Positions 8,220 through 17,099 are shown, numbered from the stretch's first letter. The stretch is DNA of 64,000 nucleotides from Aliiruegeria sabulilitoris (GCF_001558155.1 NZ_LOAS01000024.1:1-64000), one strand, 5' to 3'. Program-made: numbers and translations. Notes: generated by a model from the letters alone, not told the origin.

Positions 8220-8972
8220 GTGCGACTTGGCCATTTGGCAAGTGTCATTGCCATTGTGCTCGGCGGCGCGCTTTCGGCGCAGGCCGAGGAACGACGGCTG
8301 TTCATCGCAGCCCCGTCCGAACTGGTAGAAACCGGGTTTCTGCGGCACCTCCTGCCGCGGTTTTCGCTCAAGAACAGCATACCCATAACGCTCGTGGCGC
8401 CGGGAGAGCCTGCGCAGGCGACATTCGCCCCCGAAGGGGATGTGGCGGCTTTCGCGCAGGATGAGGCGTTGTGGTTTGTTGCCCTGTCGCCGGAAGCCAG
8501 CGACCACCCGCATTTGAGCAAATTCCTCGACTGGCTGGGCAGCGACGCCGGAAGCCGAGCGATCGAAGGCTTTGCCGGACCGCCGGTCTTCTCTGTCGCC
8601 GCTGTCCTGCGGGCTGAAGTCGAGGAGGAAGAAATCTCCGGCGATCTCGTGCGCGGGGCGGCGCTGTCGCTCACGCATTGCGGGCGCTGCCACGTGATCG
8701 GGCCGCAGAATGCCATGAACGGGGTGGGGTCCACACCGTCCTTTGCCGTCCTTCGGACCCTGGAGAACTGGCACGACCGTTTCGCAGCCTTCTATGCGCT
8801 CAAGCCGCATCCCTCCTTCACCCAGGTAGCAGAGATCACGCCTCCTTTCCCGGCGGGCCTTCAGCCGACGCTCGCGCCCGTGGAGTTGACGTTGGACGAG
8901 CTGGCCGACATCACGGCTTATGCCGCAAGCCTTTCGCCGGCCGATCTGGGCGCGCCGATCCAGCATCAGTGA
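8220..8972 (+). CDS. Periplasmic cytochrome c with a shortened TupA-like domain
   Basis: This 250-residue exported protein has a signal peptide ending at AQAEE, then about 110 residues that align by eye with both ends of TupA, then a monoheme cytochrome c domain with CGRCH near residue 155. The N-terminal stretch RRLFIAAPSELVETGF..LLPRF..GEPA matches KMAVTTSFHNSGLSEILLPE..GTGQA, and HPHLSKFLDWLGSDAG matches HPHVKADLAGQLEAWL. The central lobe of the binding protein is missing. The start is a GTG preceded by GGGAGG. The 3' end overlaps the convergent polyferredoxin gene by 7 nt. A role as an electron carrier near formate dehydrogenase is likely; whether it still binds an oxyanion is unknown. 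Confidence 0.75.
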   Translation: MRLGHLASVIAIVLGGALSAQAEERRLFIAAPSELVETGFLRHLLPRFSLKNSIPITLVAPGEPAQATFAPEGDVAAFAQDEALWFVALSPEASDHPHLSKFLDWLGSDAGSRAIEGFAGPPVFSVAAVLRAEVEEEEISGDLVRGAALSLTHCGRCHVIGPQNAMNGVGSTPSFAVLRTLENWHDRFAAFYALKPHPSFTQVAEITPPFPAGLQPTLAPVELTLDELADITAYAASLSPADLGAPIQHQ

Positions 8973-10930
8973 TCGCGGCGCTTGCTCAGGTAGTCATCCG
9001 TTGTCCGCACGCGCGGTCGGTCCGCGCCGGCAAACGGGTTGTCCTGCGAATGGTACTGGGCGCGGACGCGGCAATCGTCGCACATTCGGATCATGCGGGT
9101 CGCCTCCGGGTTGGCGAACATCGGGTTCTTGCCTTCGAGCTTCTCGATGATCCGTTCGATGGTCGAGCGCACACCGAAGGGCGTGCCGCATTCGATGCAC
9201 TCGAAGGGATCCTCTTCGCGTAGCACCTGCTGGCCGAGAGCGGCGTCGCTGAGGTCCATGCGCGGTTGCAGGGTAATGGCGTCTTCCGGGCAGATCGTCA
9301 CGCAAAGCCCGCATTGAAGGCAGGCATCTTCCTGAAAACGCAGTTGCGGGCGGTCCGGGTTGTCGCCCAAGGCACCGGAGGGGCAGAGCGAGGCGCAGGA
9401 GAGGCAGAGCGTGCAGGTGTCGTCATTCACCTCGACCGTGCCATAGGGGCTGGAAGCGGGAAGCGGCAGCGGTTCGGTCGCGTCCGGGTTGAGCGCCTTG
9501 GAAGCGAGCCGGGCCACTTGCCGGCGGGAACCGAGCGGCAGGATCGGGGCGGGTGGTTGGATCGTTGCCGCACCGTAGAGCATGGTTTCCAGTGCCTCGG
9601 GGTCCTTCGGCTCCAGCAGGCGCAGCGCGGGAGACGGTCCGCCGAGCGCCAGGGCAAGCGCATTTTCCTGCTCCAGCGCTTCGCGTTCCGTGCCCGGGGC
9701 CAGCAGCACGTCCACCGCGCCGAAGCCGCAGGCAAGGGCGGCGAGCATCTCGGCATGGCCGAAGCCCGAGACGCGTTCGAGATCCATCGGGATCACATCC
9801 GCCGGCAATCCGCGCCCGTAGCGGGCGGAAAGCGAGATCATCTCACTTCCGAAGTCCCGGTCATGAACGAGCAGGCGGGGAAGGACGCCGCCGGCCTTGG
9901 TGAAGCTCTCGGCGAGTCGTGCGATTCGCGACATCAGGGCGGCCACCGGTGGGTCTTCGAAGGAGATCGCCCCTGAGGGGCAGCGCGCGGCACAGGAGCC
10001 ACAACCGGCGCAGATCAACGGGTCGATATCGACATGTTCGCCATCGGGGCGGATCGCGCCGGTCGGGCAGAGGTCGAGACAGTTACGGCAACCTTCCTGC
10101 CCGGCGCGGGAATGGGCGCAAAGCACCGGGTCCAGGCTCAGGTAGAGCGGTTTCTCGAACGTGCCGACCATTTGGGAGGCTTCGAGGAGCGCCGCTTCGA
10201 CGGCGGATGTGCTTTTCGGGTCCGCGCGCAGGTAGCCCTCGCGCTTGGCGGGTGCGGGAAAGAGCGGCGGCTGGCTTGCCGGTCGCAGGTCCAAGATCAC
10301 GTCGCAGGCGGTGCGCGCACCATCTCGCGGCGCGCCGAAGCGAAACGCGCCGCGCCCCCCCGGCTCCAATTGCTGCAAACGGTCTATGCGCAACTCGAAA
10401 TGCCCAAGCGCGCCTTCTGCGCCGCGCAACCGGCCAAGGGCGATGTCGTACCGACGGGTGGTCGGCAATTCTGTTTCTTCCTCCAGCAGAACGGTGAGCG
10501 CGAGTGCTCCGGCCAGCCGTTCGGCTGCGTGAAAGGCGATCTCCGGCGCGCCAAGCACAAGACACGTGCCCTCGGAAGCGATGTCTATCGTGCGGACCGC
10601 CGGGGCGGGGTGCAGCGCATCGGCCAGCAGTGCGGCCATTTTCGGGCCAGCGCTGTCAGCCTCGTCAGACCAACCGGCCCGGTCGCGCAGATCGACAAAA
10701 CCGGGGATATCGACGCCCAGATCGGCCGCGATCTCCTCGAAACGCTCCTGCTCCTGTGCGCAGGCGATGATTGCTCCGCCCTCGGAAATTGCCTTCTCGG
10801 CCAGGGGAAGTTCCTCGCCGCACAGGTTGCTGTGCATTCGTGAACATTTGAGTCCGCCGACCGTACTCAGCGCTTCTGCGTCGGGAGCCTGGCTGCCGAG
10901 GCAGCTACACAGGATCAGTTTTTCGGGCAT
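8966..10930 (-). CDS. Polyferredoxin-like 4Fe-4S protein of the formate dehydrogenase locus
   Basis: This 654-residue cytosolic protein has no signal peptide. It contains four ferredoxin-type cluster motifs in two pairs: CRNCLDLCPTG with CAGCGSCAARCPSG (about residues 280-320) and CTLCLSCASLCPSG with CLQCGLCVTICPED (about 500-550). Extra cysteine pairs occur near the C-terminus (CIECG and CDDC), and an N-terminal part has scattered Cys (LILCSCLG). Such proteins are found beside Rhodobacterales formate dehydrogenase genes, but no reaction is established. It transcribes toward the TupA-like cytochrome and is divergent from DUF3305. It could carry electrons between cytosolic partners. Confidence 0.82.
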   Translation of the reverse strand: MPEKLILCSCLGSQAPDAEALSTVGGLKCSRMHSNLCGEELPLAEKAISEGGAIIACAQEQERFEEIAADLGVDIPGFVDLRDRAGWSDEADSAGPKMAALLADALHPAPAVRTIDIASEGTCLVLGAPEIAFHAAERLAGALALTVLLEEETELPTTRRYDIALGRLRGAEGALGHFELRIDRLQQLEPGGRGAFRFGAPRDGARTACDVILDLRPASQPPLFPAPAKREGYLRADPKSTSAVEAALLEASQMVGTFEKPLYLSLDPVLCAHSRAGQEGCRNCLDLCPTGAIRPDGEHVDIDPLICAGCGSCAARCPSGAISFEDPPVAALMSRIARLAESFTKAGGVLPRLLVHDRDFGSEMISLSARYGRGLPADVIPMDLERVSGFGHAEMLAALACGFGAVDVLLAPGTEREALEQENALALALGGPSPALRLLEPKDPEALETMLYGAATIQPPAPILPLGSRRQVARLASKALNPDATEPLPLPASSPYGTVEVNDDTCTLCLSCASLCPSGALGDNPDRPQLRFQEDACLQCGLCVTICPEDAITLQPRMDLSDAALGQQVLREEDPFECIECGTPFGVRSTIERIIEKLEGKNPMFANPEATRMIRMCDDCRVRAQYHSQDNPFAGADRPRVRTTDDYLSKRRDH

Positions 10931-11246
10931 ATCTCCTCCATGACCGGGACATGCCGGCCTCGAACTGCTCGCGTAAAGACAAGAGGTAAGCGGGAATATA
11001 TCGCTGGGTAAAGCGGTAAGCCGCGAAATCTCGCGGAAACCTAAAAAAGTAAACTTGAGTGAATTAAACGGTTTTGAATGTGTTTATGTGTTTTTTGTCG
11101 TTTTCGCTCAAATGGTTGTTGTCGGCCCGAATCTGCACACAAAGAGCAAAAAAACCTTGGCTTGGAGAGCATTTCGCACAATGCTGGAAGCCAAAGCCGT
11201 CAATGAGCGCGAAATCAGGGGCGGCTTCAGGGAGGACAAAACTTCA
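10931..11246. promoter_or_regulatory. Divergent promoter region, polyferredoxin / DUF3305
   Basis: This 316-nt gap separates two divergently transcribed units of the formate dehydrogenase locus. It holds a perfect inverted repeat CCGCGA-AATC-TCGCGG at 11021-11036 and an A/T-rich stretch from 11040 to 11085. A weak FNR-like match, TTGAGTGAATTAA, starts near 11054, with too many mismatches to call. No convincing gene is seen, although a frame is open from 11055 into DUF3305. Confidence 0.4.
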
Positions 11247-11798
11247 ATGCAGCAGCCGTCTGTCTGCTTACCCCTTGGGATCGTGATCCGAAGGGTGCCG
11301 GGTAAAACGCGTTGGGTGCGTCACGTGTGGAAGGCGGTTGACCTTCTGCCCGGGGCGGGTCCGGCGGCGTGGAAAGTGCTGCGCGAAGAGGGCGAGGCGG
11401 TGGAATATCATGCCGCGACCGTGACCCTGGAGCTGTGGCGGACGGACACCGAAGCTTACCTTTCCGCCCTGTCTGCCCGCGTGCCCTCCATCGGCGTGAT
11501 AATGTCGAACGACCCGGACAGGCCGCAGGTACTGCTGGCCACGGCGTCGCCCTATGAAACGCAGGACTACCTCGACAGTGGCGAAGAGCTGGTCGAACTG
11601 GTGCCGATGCCCGAGGGACTGGTCGCGCTGATCCGCGACTTCGTCGAGGAACACCACACGGAGGAAGCCTTCGTGAAGCGCCGCCGCGACCGGGAGCGGA
11701 CGGACCGCAAGGTCGATGGTGTCGGCGATGCGCGCATTCCGCAGCTTACGGACGTCTATCGCTCGCCGACGAGCCGCAAGGCCGGGAGGCTCCATTGA
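11247..11798 (+). CDS. DUF3305 domain-containing protein
   Basis: This 183-residue cytosolic protein has the DUF3305 pattern, with PLGIVIRRVPGKTRWVRHVW at the start and the LELWRTDTEAYLSAL segment in the middle. The family is found with DUF3306 and TorD-like chaperones next to periplasmic formate dehydrogenases, and a role in enzyme assembly is likely but unproven. ATG 11247 was chosen because GGAGGAC lies just upstream and the homology begins there. The frame is open 64 codons earlier, but in low-complexity A/T-rich sequence. The stop overlaps DUF3306 by 4 nt. Confidence 0.85.
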   Translation: MQQPSVCLPLGIVIRRVPGKTRWVRHVWKAVDLLPGAGPAAWKVLREEGEAVEYHAATVTLELWRTDTEAYLSALSARVPSIGVIMSNDPDRPQVLLATASPYETQDYLDSGEELVELVPMPEGLVALIRDFVEEHHTEEAFVKRRRDRERTDRKVDGVGDARIPQLTDVYRSPTSRKAGRLH

Positions 11799-12433
11799 CC
11801 AGCGGGGATTTCTGGAGCCGGAGACGGGCGGCCGTCGCGGAGGAAGCCGAGGCCGAGCAGGTCGCTGCGCAGGTCGAGCACGCCGAGCAGGCGCAGGCCG
11901 CGCTCGCGGAGCGGCCGGACGAGGAGATCCTCGATGAGCTGGGCCTGAAAGATCCCGATACGCTGGAGGCCGGAGACGATTTTGCCGCTTTCCTGAAAGC
12001 TGCGGTGCCGGAACGGCTGCGTCGCCGGGCACTGCGGCGGCTCTGGCTGTCCAACCCGGCGCTGGCCAATCTCGATGGCATGGTCGATTACGGCGAGGAT
12101 TTCACCGACGCGGCCATGGTCGTCGACAACCTCCAGACCTCCTACCAGGTCGGCAAAGGCATGTTGAAACATGTCGAGGCGCTCGCTGCGCAAGAAGACG
12201 CCGAGGGCACAGCTGATCCGGAAAGCCTTGAAGCCGCGCCGCAAGAAGATGTTGTGGCCCTTGCCGACGTTGCCGAGCTTGCCGACACCCCGGCGGCGGA
12301 GCCAACGACCTCGCCGTCCGAAATCCCCCCGTCCGAAACCACCAACGCAATGGAAGCACCGGAGGAAACCGACCTGGGTTCCGCCGATGACGCCCCGTTG
12401 CCCCGCCGCCGCATGCGCTTTGAATTCACCTGA
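11795..12433 (+). CDS. DUF3306 domain-containing protein
   Basis: The 212-residue protein has the DUF3306 pattern. FWSRRRAAV at residue 6, the PERLRRRALRRLWLSNP segment near residue 75, and DNLQTSYQVGKGM after it are typical. The C-terminal third is acidic and Pro/Ala-rich, probably disordered, and ends in RRRMRFEFT. It starts at TTG 11795, overlapping the DUF3305 stop, and lies 21 nt before torD. The family always accompanies formate dehydrogenase operons in this order and is presumably an assembly factor. Confidence 0.84.
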   Translation: MTSGDFWSRRRAAVAEEAEAEQVAAQVEHAEQAQAALAERPDEEILDELGLKDPDTLEAGDDFAAFLKAAVPERLRRRALRRLWLSNPALANLDGMVDYGEDFTDAAMVVDNLQTSYQVGKGMLKHVEALAAQEDAEGTADPESLEAAPQEDVVALADVAELADTPAAEPTTSPSEIPPSETTNAMEAPEETDLGSADDAPLPRRRMRFEFT

Positions 12434-12454
12434 TCCGAGAGACCGAAGAACCAA

Positions 12455-13060
12455 ATGTCCGCCGCCCAAGATATCTCAATTTCGCCAGAGGACCGCCTGC
12501 GCGCGGATCTCTACGACTTCCTGAGCGCCCTTCTGGCCGCTCCGCCCGACGCGGCGCTGCTCGAAAAGGCCGCCGCGCTCGGCGGTGACGAGTCCGAGCT
12601 GGGTCGGGCGATCGGAAGCCTCTCGCGCGTGGCGCAGGCGGTGACGCCCAAGGCGGTGGAATCGGAGTTCAACGCGCTTTTCATCGGTTTGGGACGGGGT
12701 GAATTGCTGCCCTACGGTTCCTATTACATGACCGGGTTCCTCAACGAAAAACCGCTCTCGAAGCTGCGCGACGACATGGCCGCGCTGCGGATCGCGCGAG
12801 CGCCGAACGTGTTCGAGCCGGAGGACAATATCGCCAGCCTCATGGAGATGATGGCTGGTATGATCCTGGGCCGGTTCGGGGCGCCCGCGTCGCTTGAGCG
12901 TCAAAAGGAGTTCTATTTCCGTCACATCGCGCCCTGGGCCGGTCACTTCTTCGGTGATCTCGAGGGCGCTCAGAATTCGATCCTCTATGCGCCGGTCGGT
13001 TCCGTCGGCCGCGCCTTCATGGAGATCGAGAGCCAGGCTTTCCGCATGAGCGGCGAGTGA
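12455..13060 (+). CDS. TorD/DmsD-family enzyme maturation chaperone
   Basis: TorD-family chaperones bind the Tat signal and fold of molybdoenzymes in the cytosol and help cofactor insertion before export. The 201-residue all-helical protein has the family pattern ESEFNALFIGLGRGELLPYGSYY followed by a DNIASLMEMMAGMI helix and the RQKEFYFRHIAPW region. Its place directly before the Tat-target and fdhA genes indicates FdhA as the client. The stop overlaps an alternative start of the next frame. Confidence 0.9.
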   Translation: MSAAQDISISPEDRLRADLYDFLSALLAAPPDAALLEKAAALGGDESELGRAIGSLSRVAQAVTPKAVESEFNALFIGLGRGELLPYGSYYMTGFLNEKPLSKLRDDMAALRIARAPNVFEPEDNIASLMEMMAGMILGRFGAPASLERQKEFYFRHIAPWAGHFFGDLEGAQNSILYAPVGSVGRAFMEIESQAFRMSGE

Positions 13061-13107
13061 AACCGCAACCGGTCGGGCAACCGGCCCCCAACCAAGGAGC
13101 AAGTATC

Positions 13108-13293
13108 GTGCCCGAGCAAGTCAAGGAATCGAATCGCCGCGACTTTCTGAAAGCCGCCGCCCTGTCCGTTCCCGCTGCCGCCGTTGCGGCCACTGTCGCC
13201 CCGCAGGAAGCTGTGGCCGACGAGGTGACCGGCGAAACGCGCATGCAGGACACCGCGCATACCCGCGCCTATTACGACAGCGCCCGGTTCTAG
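13108..13293 (+). CDS. Small Tat-signal protein of formate dehydrogenase operons
   Basis: This 61-residue protein carries an N-terminal twin-arginine motif NRRDFLKAAALSVPAAAVAA and a short tail ending YYDSARF. It belongs to the group known as formate dehydrogenase region TAT target proteins, which always occur with fdhA in such operons and have no proven role. GTG 13108 was chosen because AAGGAG lies 8 nt upstream and places the twin arginine near residue 10. An earlier ATG at 13057 would bury the signal inside the protein. Confidence 0.85.
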   Translation: MPEQVKESNRRDFLKAAALSVPAAAVAATVAPQEAVADEVTGETRMQDTAHTRAYYDSARF

Positions 13294-13414
13294 ATTTCGA
13301 ACCGGACGATGCCCCATAAGCCCGAAGGCGACTGGTTGCGTGACGCCCGACTGCCCGAGGAAAAACATTCGTACCAAGCGATCCCGATTTCGGGAAAGCA
13401 AGGGAGGGAAAGAA

Positions 13415-16400
13415 ATGCTTAGGAAAAAGACCAACGGGGTTGCGAGACGCCCCCAGCGGACAAGTATCCTCACTTCGGCGGCTGAGAAGACCGTCGATCG
13501 CCGCACATTTCTGCGCGGCTCCGGTCTGGCCATCGGTGGCCTTGCCGCGTTGGGCGCCACTGGAGGAACGGTAACGCGGGCGGATGCCCAGTCTTCCGTG
13601 GATGGTGCTGTCCAGAACGTGAAATCCGTCTGTACCCATTGTTCTGTGGGCTGCACGGTCATTGCCGAAGTCCGAAACGGCGTCTGGATCGGGCAAGAGC
13701 CCGGTTGGGACAGCCCGTTCAACCTCGGCTCGCATTGTGCCAAGGGTGCCGCGGTTCGCGAGCACGCCCATGGCGAGCGCCGGCTCAAGTACCCGATGAA
13801 GAAAGAGGGTGGCGAGTGGAAGCGCATCTCGTGGGAGCAGGCGATCAACGAGATCGGCGACGGGATGATGAAGATCCGCGAAGAGAGCGGACCTGACAGC
13901 GTGTACTGGCTCGGATCGGCCAAGCATAACAACGAGCAGGCCTACCTTTTCCGCAAGTTCGCAGCCTATTGGGGCACGAACAACGTGGATCACCAGGCCC
14001 GTATTTGCCACTCCACAACCGTTGCGGGTGTTGCGAACACATGGGGCTACGGCGCCATGACCAACTCCTACAACGATATTCACAATTCCAAGGCGATCTT
14101 CATCATCGGCGGCAACCCGGCGGAGGCGCACCCGGTGTCGCTTCTGCACGTGCTGCGGGCGAAGGAGAACAACAATGCGCCGCTCATCGTCTGCGACCCG
14201 CGCTTCACCCGCACGGCCGCGCATGCCGACGAGTACGTGCGGTTCCGTCCAGGTACCGACGTGGCACTGGTCTGGGGGATCCTCTGGCACATCTTCGAGA
14301 ATGGCTGGGAGGACAAGGAGTTCATCCGCACCCGTGTCTGGGGCATGGACCAGATCAAGGAAGAAGTTGCCAAGTGGAACCCCGAAGAGGTTGAGCGCGT
14401 TACCGGTGCACCGGGCTCGCAGCTTCGCCGTGTGGCCCGCCAGCTTGCCAATAACCGCCCCGGCACCGTGATCTGGTGCATGGGTGGCACGCAGCACACC
14501 AACGGCAACAACAACACCCGCGCCTACTGCATCCTGCAGCTCGCGCTGGGCAATATGGGCACCTCCGGTGGTGGCACCAACATCTTCCGCGGCCATGACA
14601 ACGTGCAGGGCGCGACCGATCTCGGCGTGCTGTCGCACACGCTGCCCGGCTATTACGGCCTTGCGGGCGGTGCCTGGGCGCACTGGGCGCGGGTCTGGGA
14701 AGAGGATCTCGATTGGCTGAAGGGTCAGTTCGAGACCGTCAAGGGTTCCGACGGCAAGGACAAGAACCTGATGAACCTGACGGGCATCCCGGTGTCCCGC
14801 TGGATCGACGGTGTCCTGGAAGATCCCGAGAACACGGACCAGCCCAACGCGGTGCGTGCCATGGTGCTCTGGGGGCACGCCCCCAACTCGCAGACCCGGA
14901 TGCCGGAGATGAAGACGGCGATGGAGAAGCTCGACATGCTTGTCGTGGTGGACCCGTTCCCGACCGTTTCCGCCGTACTGCATGACCGCACCGATGGCGT
15001 CTACCTGCTGCCGGCTACGACCCAGTTCGAGACGCGTGGCTCGGTGACGGCCTCCAACCGTTCGATCCAGTGGCGCGATCAGATCATGGACCCGCTCTTC
15101 GAGAGCCTCCCCGACCACGTCATCATTGCCAAGTTCGCCAACAAGTTCGGCTTCGCCGACCGGTTCTTCCGCAATATCGAGATGGAAGACGCCGAGACGC
15201 CGAATATCGAAAGCGTGACCCGCGAGTTCAACCGCGGCATGTGGACGGTCGGCTATACCGGGCAGAGCCCGGAGCGGATCAAGCTGCACATGGCCAACCA
15301 GCACACGTTCGACCGGACGACGCTGCAGGCGATAGGCGGCCCTGCCGATGGCGATTACTACGGTATGCCCTGGCCCTGCTGGGGAACGGCCGAAATGGGT
15401 CATCCCGGCACGCCGAACCTCTATGACATGTCCAAGCCTGTCTCCGAGGGCGGCCTCACTTTCCGCGCCCGTTTCGGTGTGGAGCGCGATGGTGACAACC
15501 TTCTGGCCGAAGGCGTCTATTCGGCGGGTTCCGAGATCCAGGATGGATATCCCGAGTTCACCATGGCGATGCTCCATGATCTCGGCTGGGATCAGGACCT
15601 GACAAAAGCCGAGTGGGCTGTGATCCAGGCTGTGGCAGAAGGCAGTTTCGAAGGCGTCGAGGCGCTGAACCTGGCTGATGCGGACTACGAGGATGGCGAG
15701 ACGCCCGATGCGATCGAGGCGATCTGGTCCACCTCCGGCGAAGCCATCGGCAAGGTCAACTGGAAGACCGACCTGTCTGGTGGTATCCAGCGGGTCGCGA
15801 TTGCGCATGAATGCGCGCCCTTCGGCAATGCCAAGGCCCGGGCCGTCGTATGGACCTTCCCGGATCCGGTGCCGCTGCACCGTGAGCCGCTCTATACGCC
15901 GCGGCGCGATCTGGTGGCGGATTATCCGACCTACGAGGACCGGAAGTTCTATCGCCTTCCGACCATGTATGCCTCGATCCAGAAGAACGACTTCTCGAAG
16001 GACTTCCCGATCGTCCTCACCTCCGGCCGTCTGGTCGAATATGAGGGCGGTGGCGACGAGACACGGTCCAACCCGTGGCTTGCGGAACTCCAGCAGGACA
16101 TGTTTGTCGAGATCAACCCGCGCGATGCCAACAACCTTGGCGTGCGCGACGGGGCACAGGTCTGGGTCGAAGGTCCAGAGGGCGGCAAGGTCAAGGTCAT
16201 GGCGATGGTCACGCAACGGGTGGGCGAAGGCGTTGCCTTCATGCCCTTCCATTTCGGCGGCCATTTCCAGGGCATCGACCAGCGGGACAAATACCCCACG
16301 GGCGCGGATCCATACGTGCTGGGCGAGAGTACCAATACTGCCCAGACCTATGGCTACGACTCGGTCACCCAGATGCAGGAGACCAAGGCGACTCTCTGCA

Positions 16401-16417
16401 AGATTTCGCCGGCATAA
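13415..16417 (+). CDS. fdhA: Periplasmic Mo/W formate dehydrogenase, catalytic subunit
   Basis: FdhA oxidises formate to CO2 at a bis-MGD molybdenum or tungsten site in the periplasm. The 1000-residue protein has a Tat signal DRRTFLRGSGLAIGG (about residues 28-42) and an N-terminal [4Fe-4S] site from Cys73, Cys76, Cys80 and Cys108. The active-site loop is QARICHSTTV, with Cys198 and His199 where FDH-N has selenocysteine. The codon is an ordinary TGC, so no Sec machinery is needed. ATG 13415 follows AGGGAGGGAA. Chaperone and Tat genes lie upstream and fdhB 13 nt downstream. The adjacent tungstate importer makes tungsten use plausible. Confidence 0.96.
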   Translation: MLRKKTNGVARRPQRTSILTSAAEKTVDRRTFLRGSGLAIGGLAALGATGGTVTRADAQSSVDGAVQNVKSVCTHCSVGCTVIAEVRNGVWIGQEPGWDSPFNLGSHCAKGAAVREHAHGERRLKYPMKKEGGEWKRISWEQAINEIGDGMMKIREESGPDSVYWLGSAKHNNEQAYLFRKFAAYWGTNNVDHQARICHSTTVAGVANTWGYGAMTNSYNDIHNSKAIFIIGGNPAEAHPVSLLHVLRAKENNNAPLIVCDPRFTRTAAHADEYVRFRPGTDVALVWGILWHIFENGWEDKEFIRTRVWGMDQIKEEVAKWNPEEVERVTGAPGSQLRRVARQLANNRPGTVIWCMGGTQHTNGNNNTRAYCILQLALGNMGTSGGGTNIFRGHDNVQGATDLGVLSHTLPGYYGLAGGAWAHWARVWEEDLDWLKGQFETVKGSDGKDKNLMNLTGIPVSRWIDGVLEDPENTDQPNAVRAMVLWGHAPNSQTRMPEMKTAMEKLDMLVVVDPFPTVSAVLHDRTDGVYLLPATTQFETRGSVTASNRSIQWRDQIMDPLFESLPDHVIIAKFANKFGFADRFFRNIEMEDAETPNIESVTREFNRGMWTVGYTGQSPERIKLHMANQHTFDRTTLQAIGGPADGDYYGMPWPCWGTAEMGHPGTPNLYDMSKPVSEGGLTFRARFGVERDGDNLLAEGVYSAGSEIQDGYPEFTMAMLHDLGWDQDLTKAEWAVIQAVAEGSFEGVEALNLADADYEDGETPDAIEAIWSTSGEAIGKVNWKTDLSGGIQRVAIAHECAPFGNAKARAVVWTFPDPVPLHREPLYTPRRDLVADYPTYEDRKFYRLPTMYASIQKNDFSKDFPIVLTSGRLVEYEGGGDETRSNPWLAELQQDMFVEINPRDANNLGVRDGAQVWVEGPEGGKVKVMAMVTQRVGEGVAFMPFHFGGHFQGIDQRDKYPTGADPYVLGESTNTAQTYGYDSVTQMQETKATLCKISPA

Positions 16418-16430
16418 GGAGGAATGAAGA

Positions 16431-17024
16431 ATGGCTAGATCCAAGTTTCTCTGCGACGCCGAGCGCTGCATTGAGTGCAATGCCTGCGTCACGGCGTGCA
16501 AGAACGAGCATGAAGTACCCTGGGGCATCAACCGCCGTCGCGTGGTGACCATCAATGACGGTCAGCCCGGCGAACGGTCGATTTCCGTGGCCTGCATGCA
16601 TTGCTCGGACGCGCCCTGCATGGCCGTCTGCCCGGTGGATTGCTTCTACCAGAACGAGGAAGGGGTCGTGCTTCACAGCAAGGACCTCTGCATCGGCTGT
16701 GGTTATTGCTTCTACGCGTGCCCGTTCGGTGCGCCGCAATACCCGCAGGCGGGCAACTTCGGTTCTCGCGGCAAGATGGACAAATGCACTTTCTGCGCCG
16801 GTGGCCCGGAGGAGACCCACTCGAATGCCGAGTTCTCCAAATACGGCCGCAACCGGATCGCCGAGGGCAAGCTGCCCATCTGCGCCGAGATGTGTTCCAC
16901 CAAGGCGCTGCTGGCCGGCGACGGCGATGTCGTCTCCGCCATCTACCGCGAGCGCGTGGTGTCCCGTGGCTTCGGCTCGGGCGCCTGGGGGTGGGGCACT
17001 GCCTACGACCAGAAAGGCGGCTGA
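16431..17024 (+). CDS. fdhB: Formate dehydrogenase iron-sulfur subunit beta
   Basis: FdhB relays electrons from FdhA to the membrane subunit. The 197-residue protein has the four-cluster ferredoxin pattern, with segments CDAERCIECNACVTACK, CMHCSDAPCMAVCPVDC, CIGCGYCFYACPFG and CTFC. It is short compared with E. coli FdnH and lacks a C-terminal membrane helix, matching the FDH3-type beta group. It has no signal of its own and would be exported with FdhA by the Tat system. A double hairpin lies in the 133 nt before fdhC. Confidence 0.95.
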   Translation: MARSKFLCDAERCIECNACVTACKNEHEVPWGINRRRVVTINDGQPGERSISVACMHCSDAPCMAVCPVDCFYQNEEGVVLHSKDLCIGCGYCFYACPFGAPQYPQAGNFGSRGKMDKCTFCAGGPEETHSNAEFSKYGRNRIAEGKLPICAEMCSTKALLAGDGDVVSAIYRERVVSRGFGSGAWGWGTAYDQKGG

Positions 17025-17043
17025 GGCCACTTTCCAAAGGTAA

Positions 17044-17099
17044 GGGATGCCCGGCTCGGGCATCCCGCGCGTTCCCCGGCCCGCTCCGGGGAACGTTTT
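17044..17099 (+). terminator. Tandem hairpins between fdhB and fdhC, the second terminator-like
   Basis: Two perfect 10-bp stems lie back to back. The first is GGGATGCCCG (17044-17053) paired with CGGGCATCCC (17057-17066) around a 3-nt loop. The second is CGTTCCCCGG (17070-17079) paired with CCGGGGAACG (17086-17095) and followed by TTTT. The second has intrinsic terminator form, yet fdhC follows in the same direction. It may lower fdhC expression or protect the fdhAB message. Confidence 0.7.

Noticed and set aside
11054-11067. An FNR box upstream of DUF3305
   Set aside because: TTGAGTGAATTAA has too many mismatches in the second half site to be called.
14005-14015. Selenocysteine at the FdhA active site
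   Set aside because: The codon in the ICHSTT loop is an ordinary TGC Cys codon, and no in-frame TGA occurs in fdhA.
13121-16555. A 1144-codon open frame on the minus strand opposite fdhA
   Set aside because: It is antisense to a clear formate dehydrogenase, has no family motifs and results from the high GC content and codon bias of fdhA.
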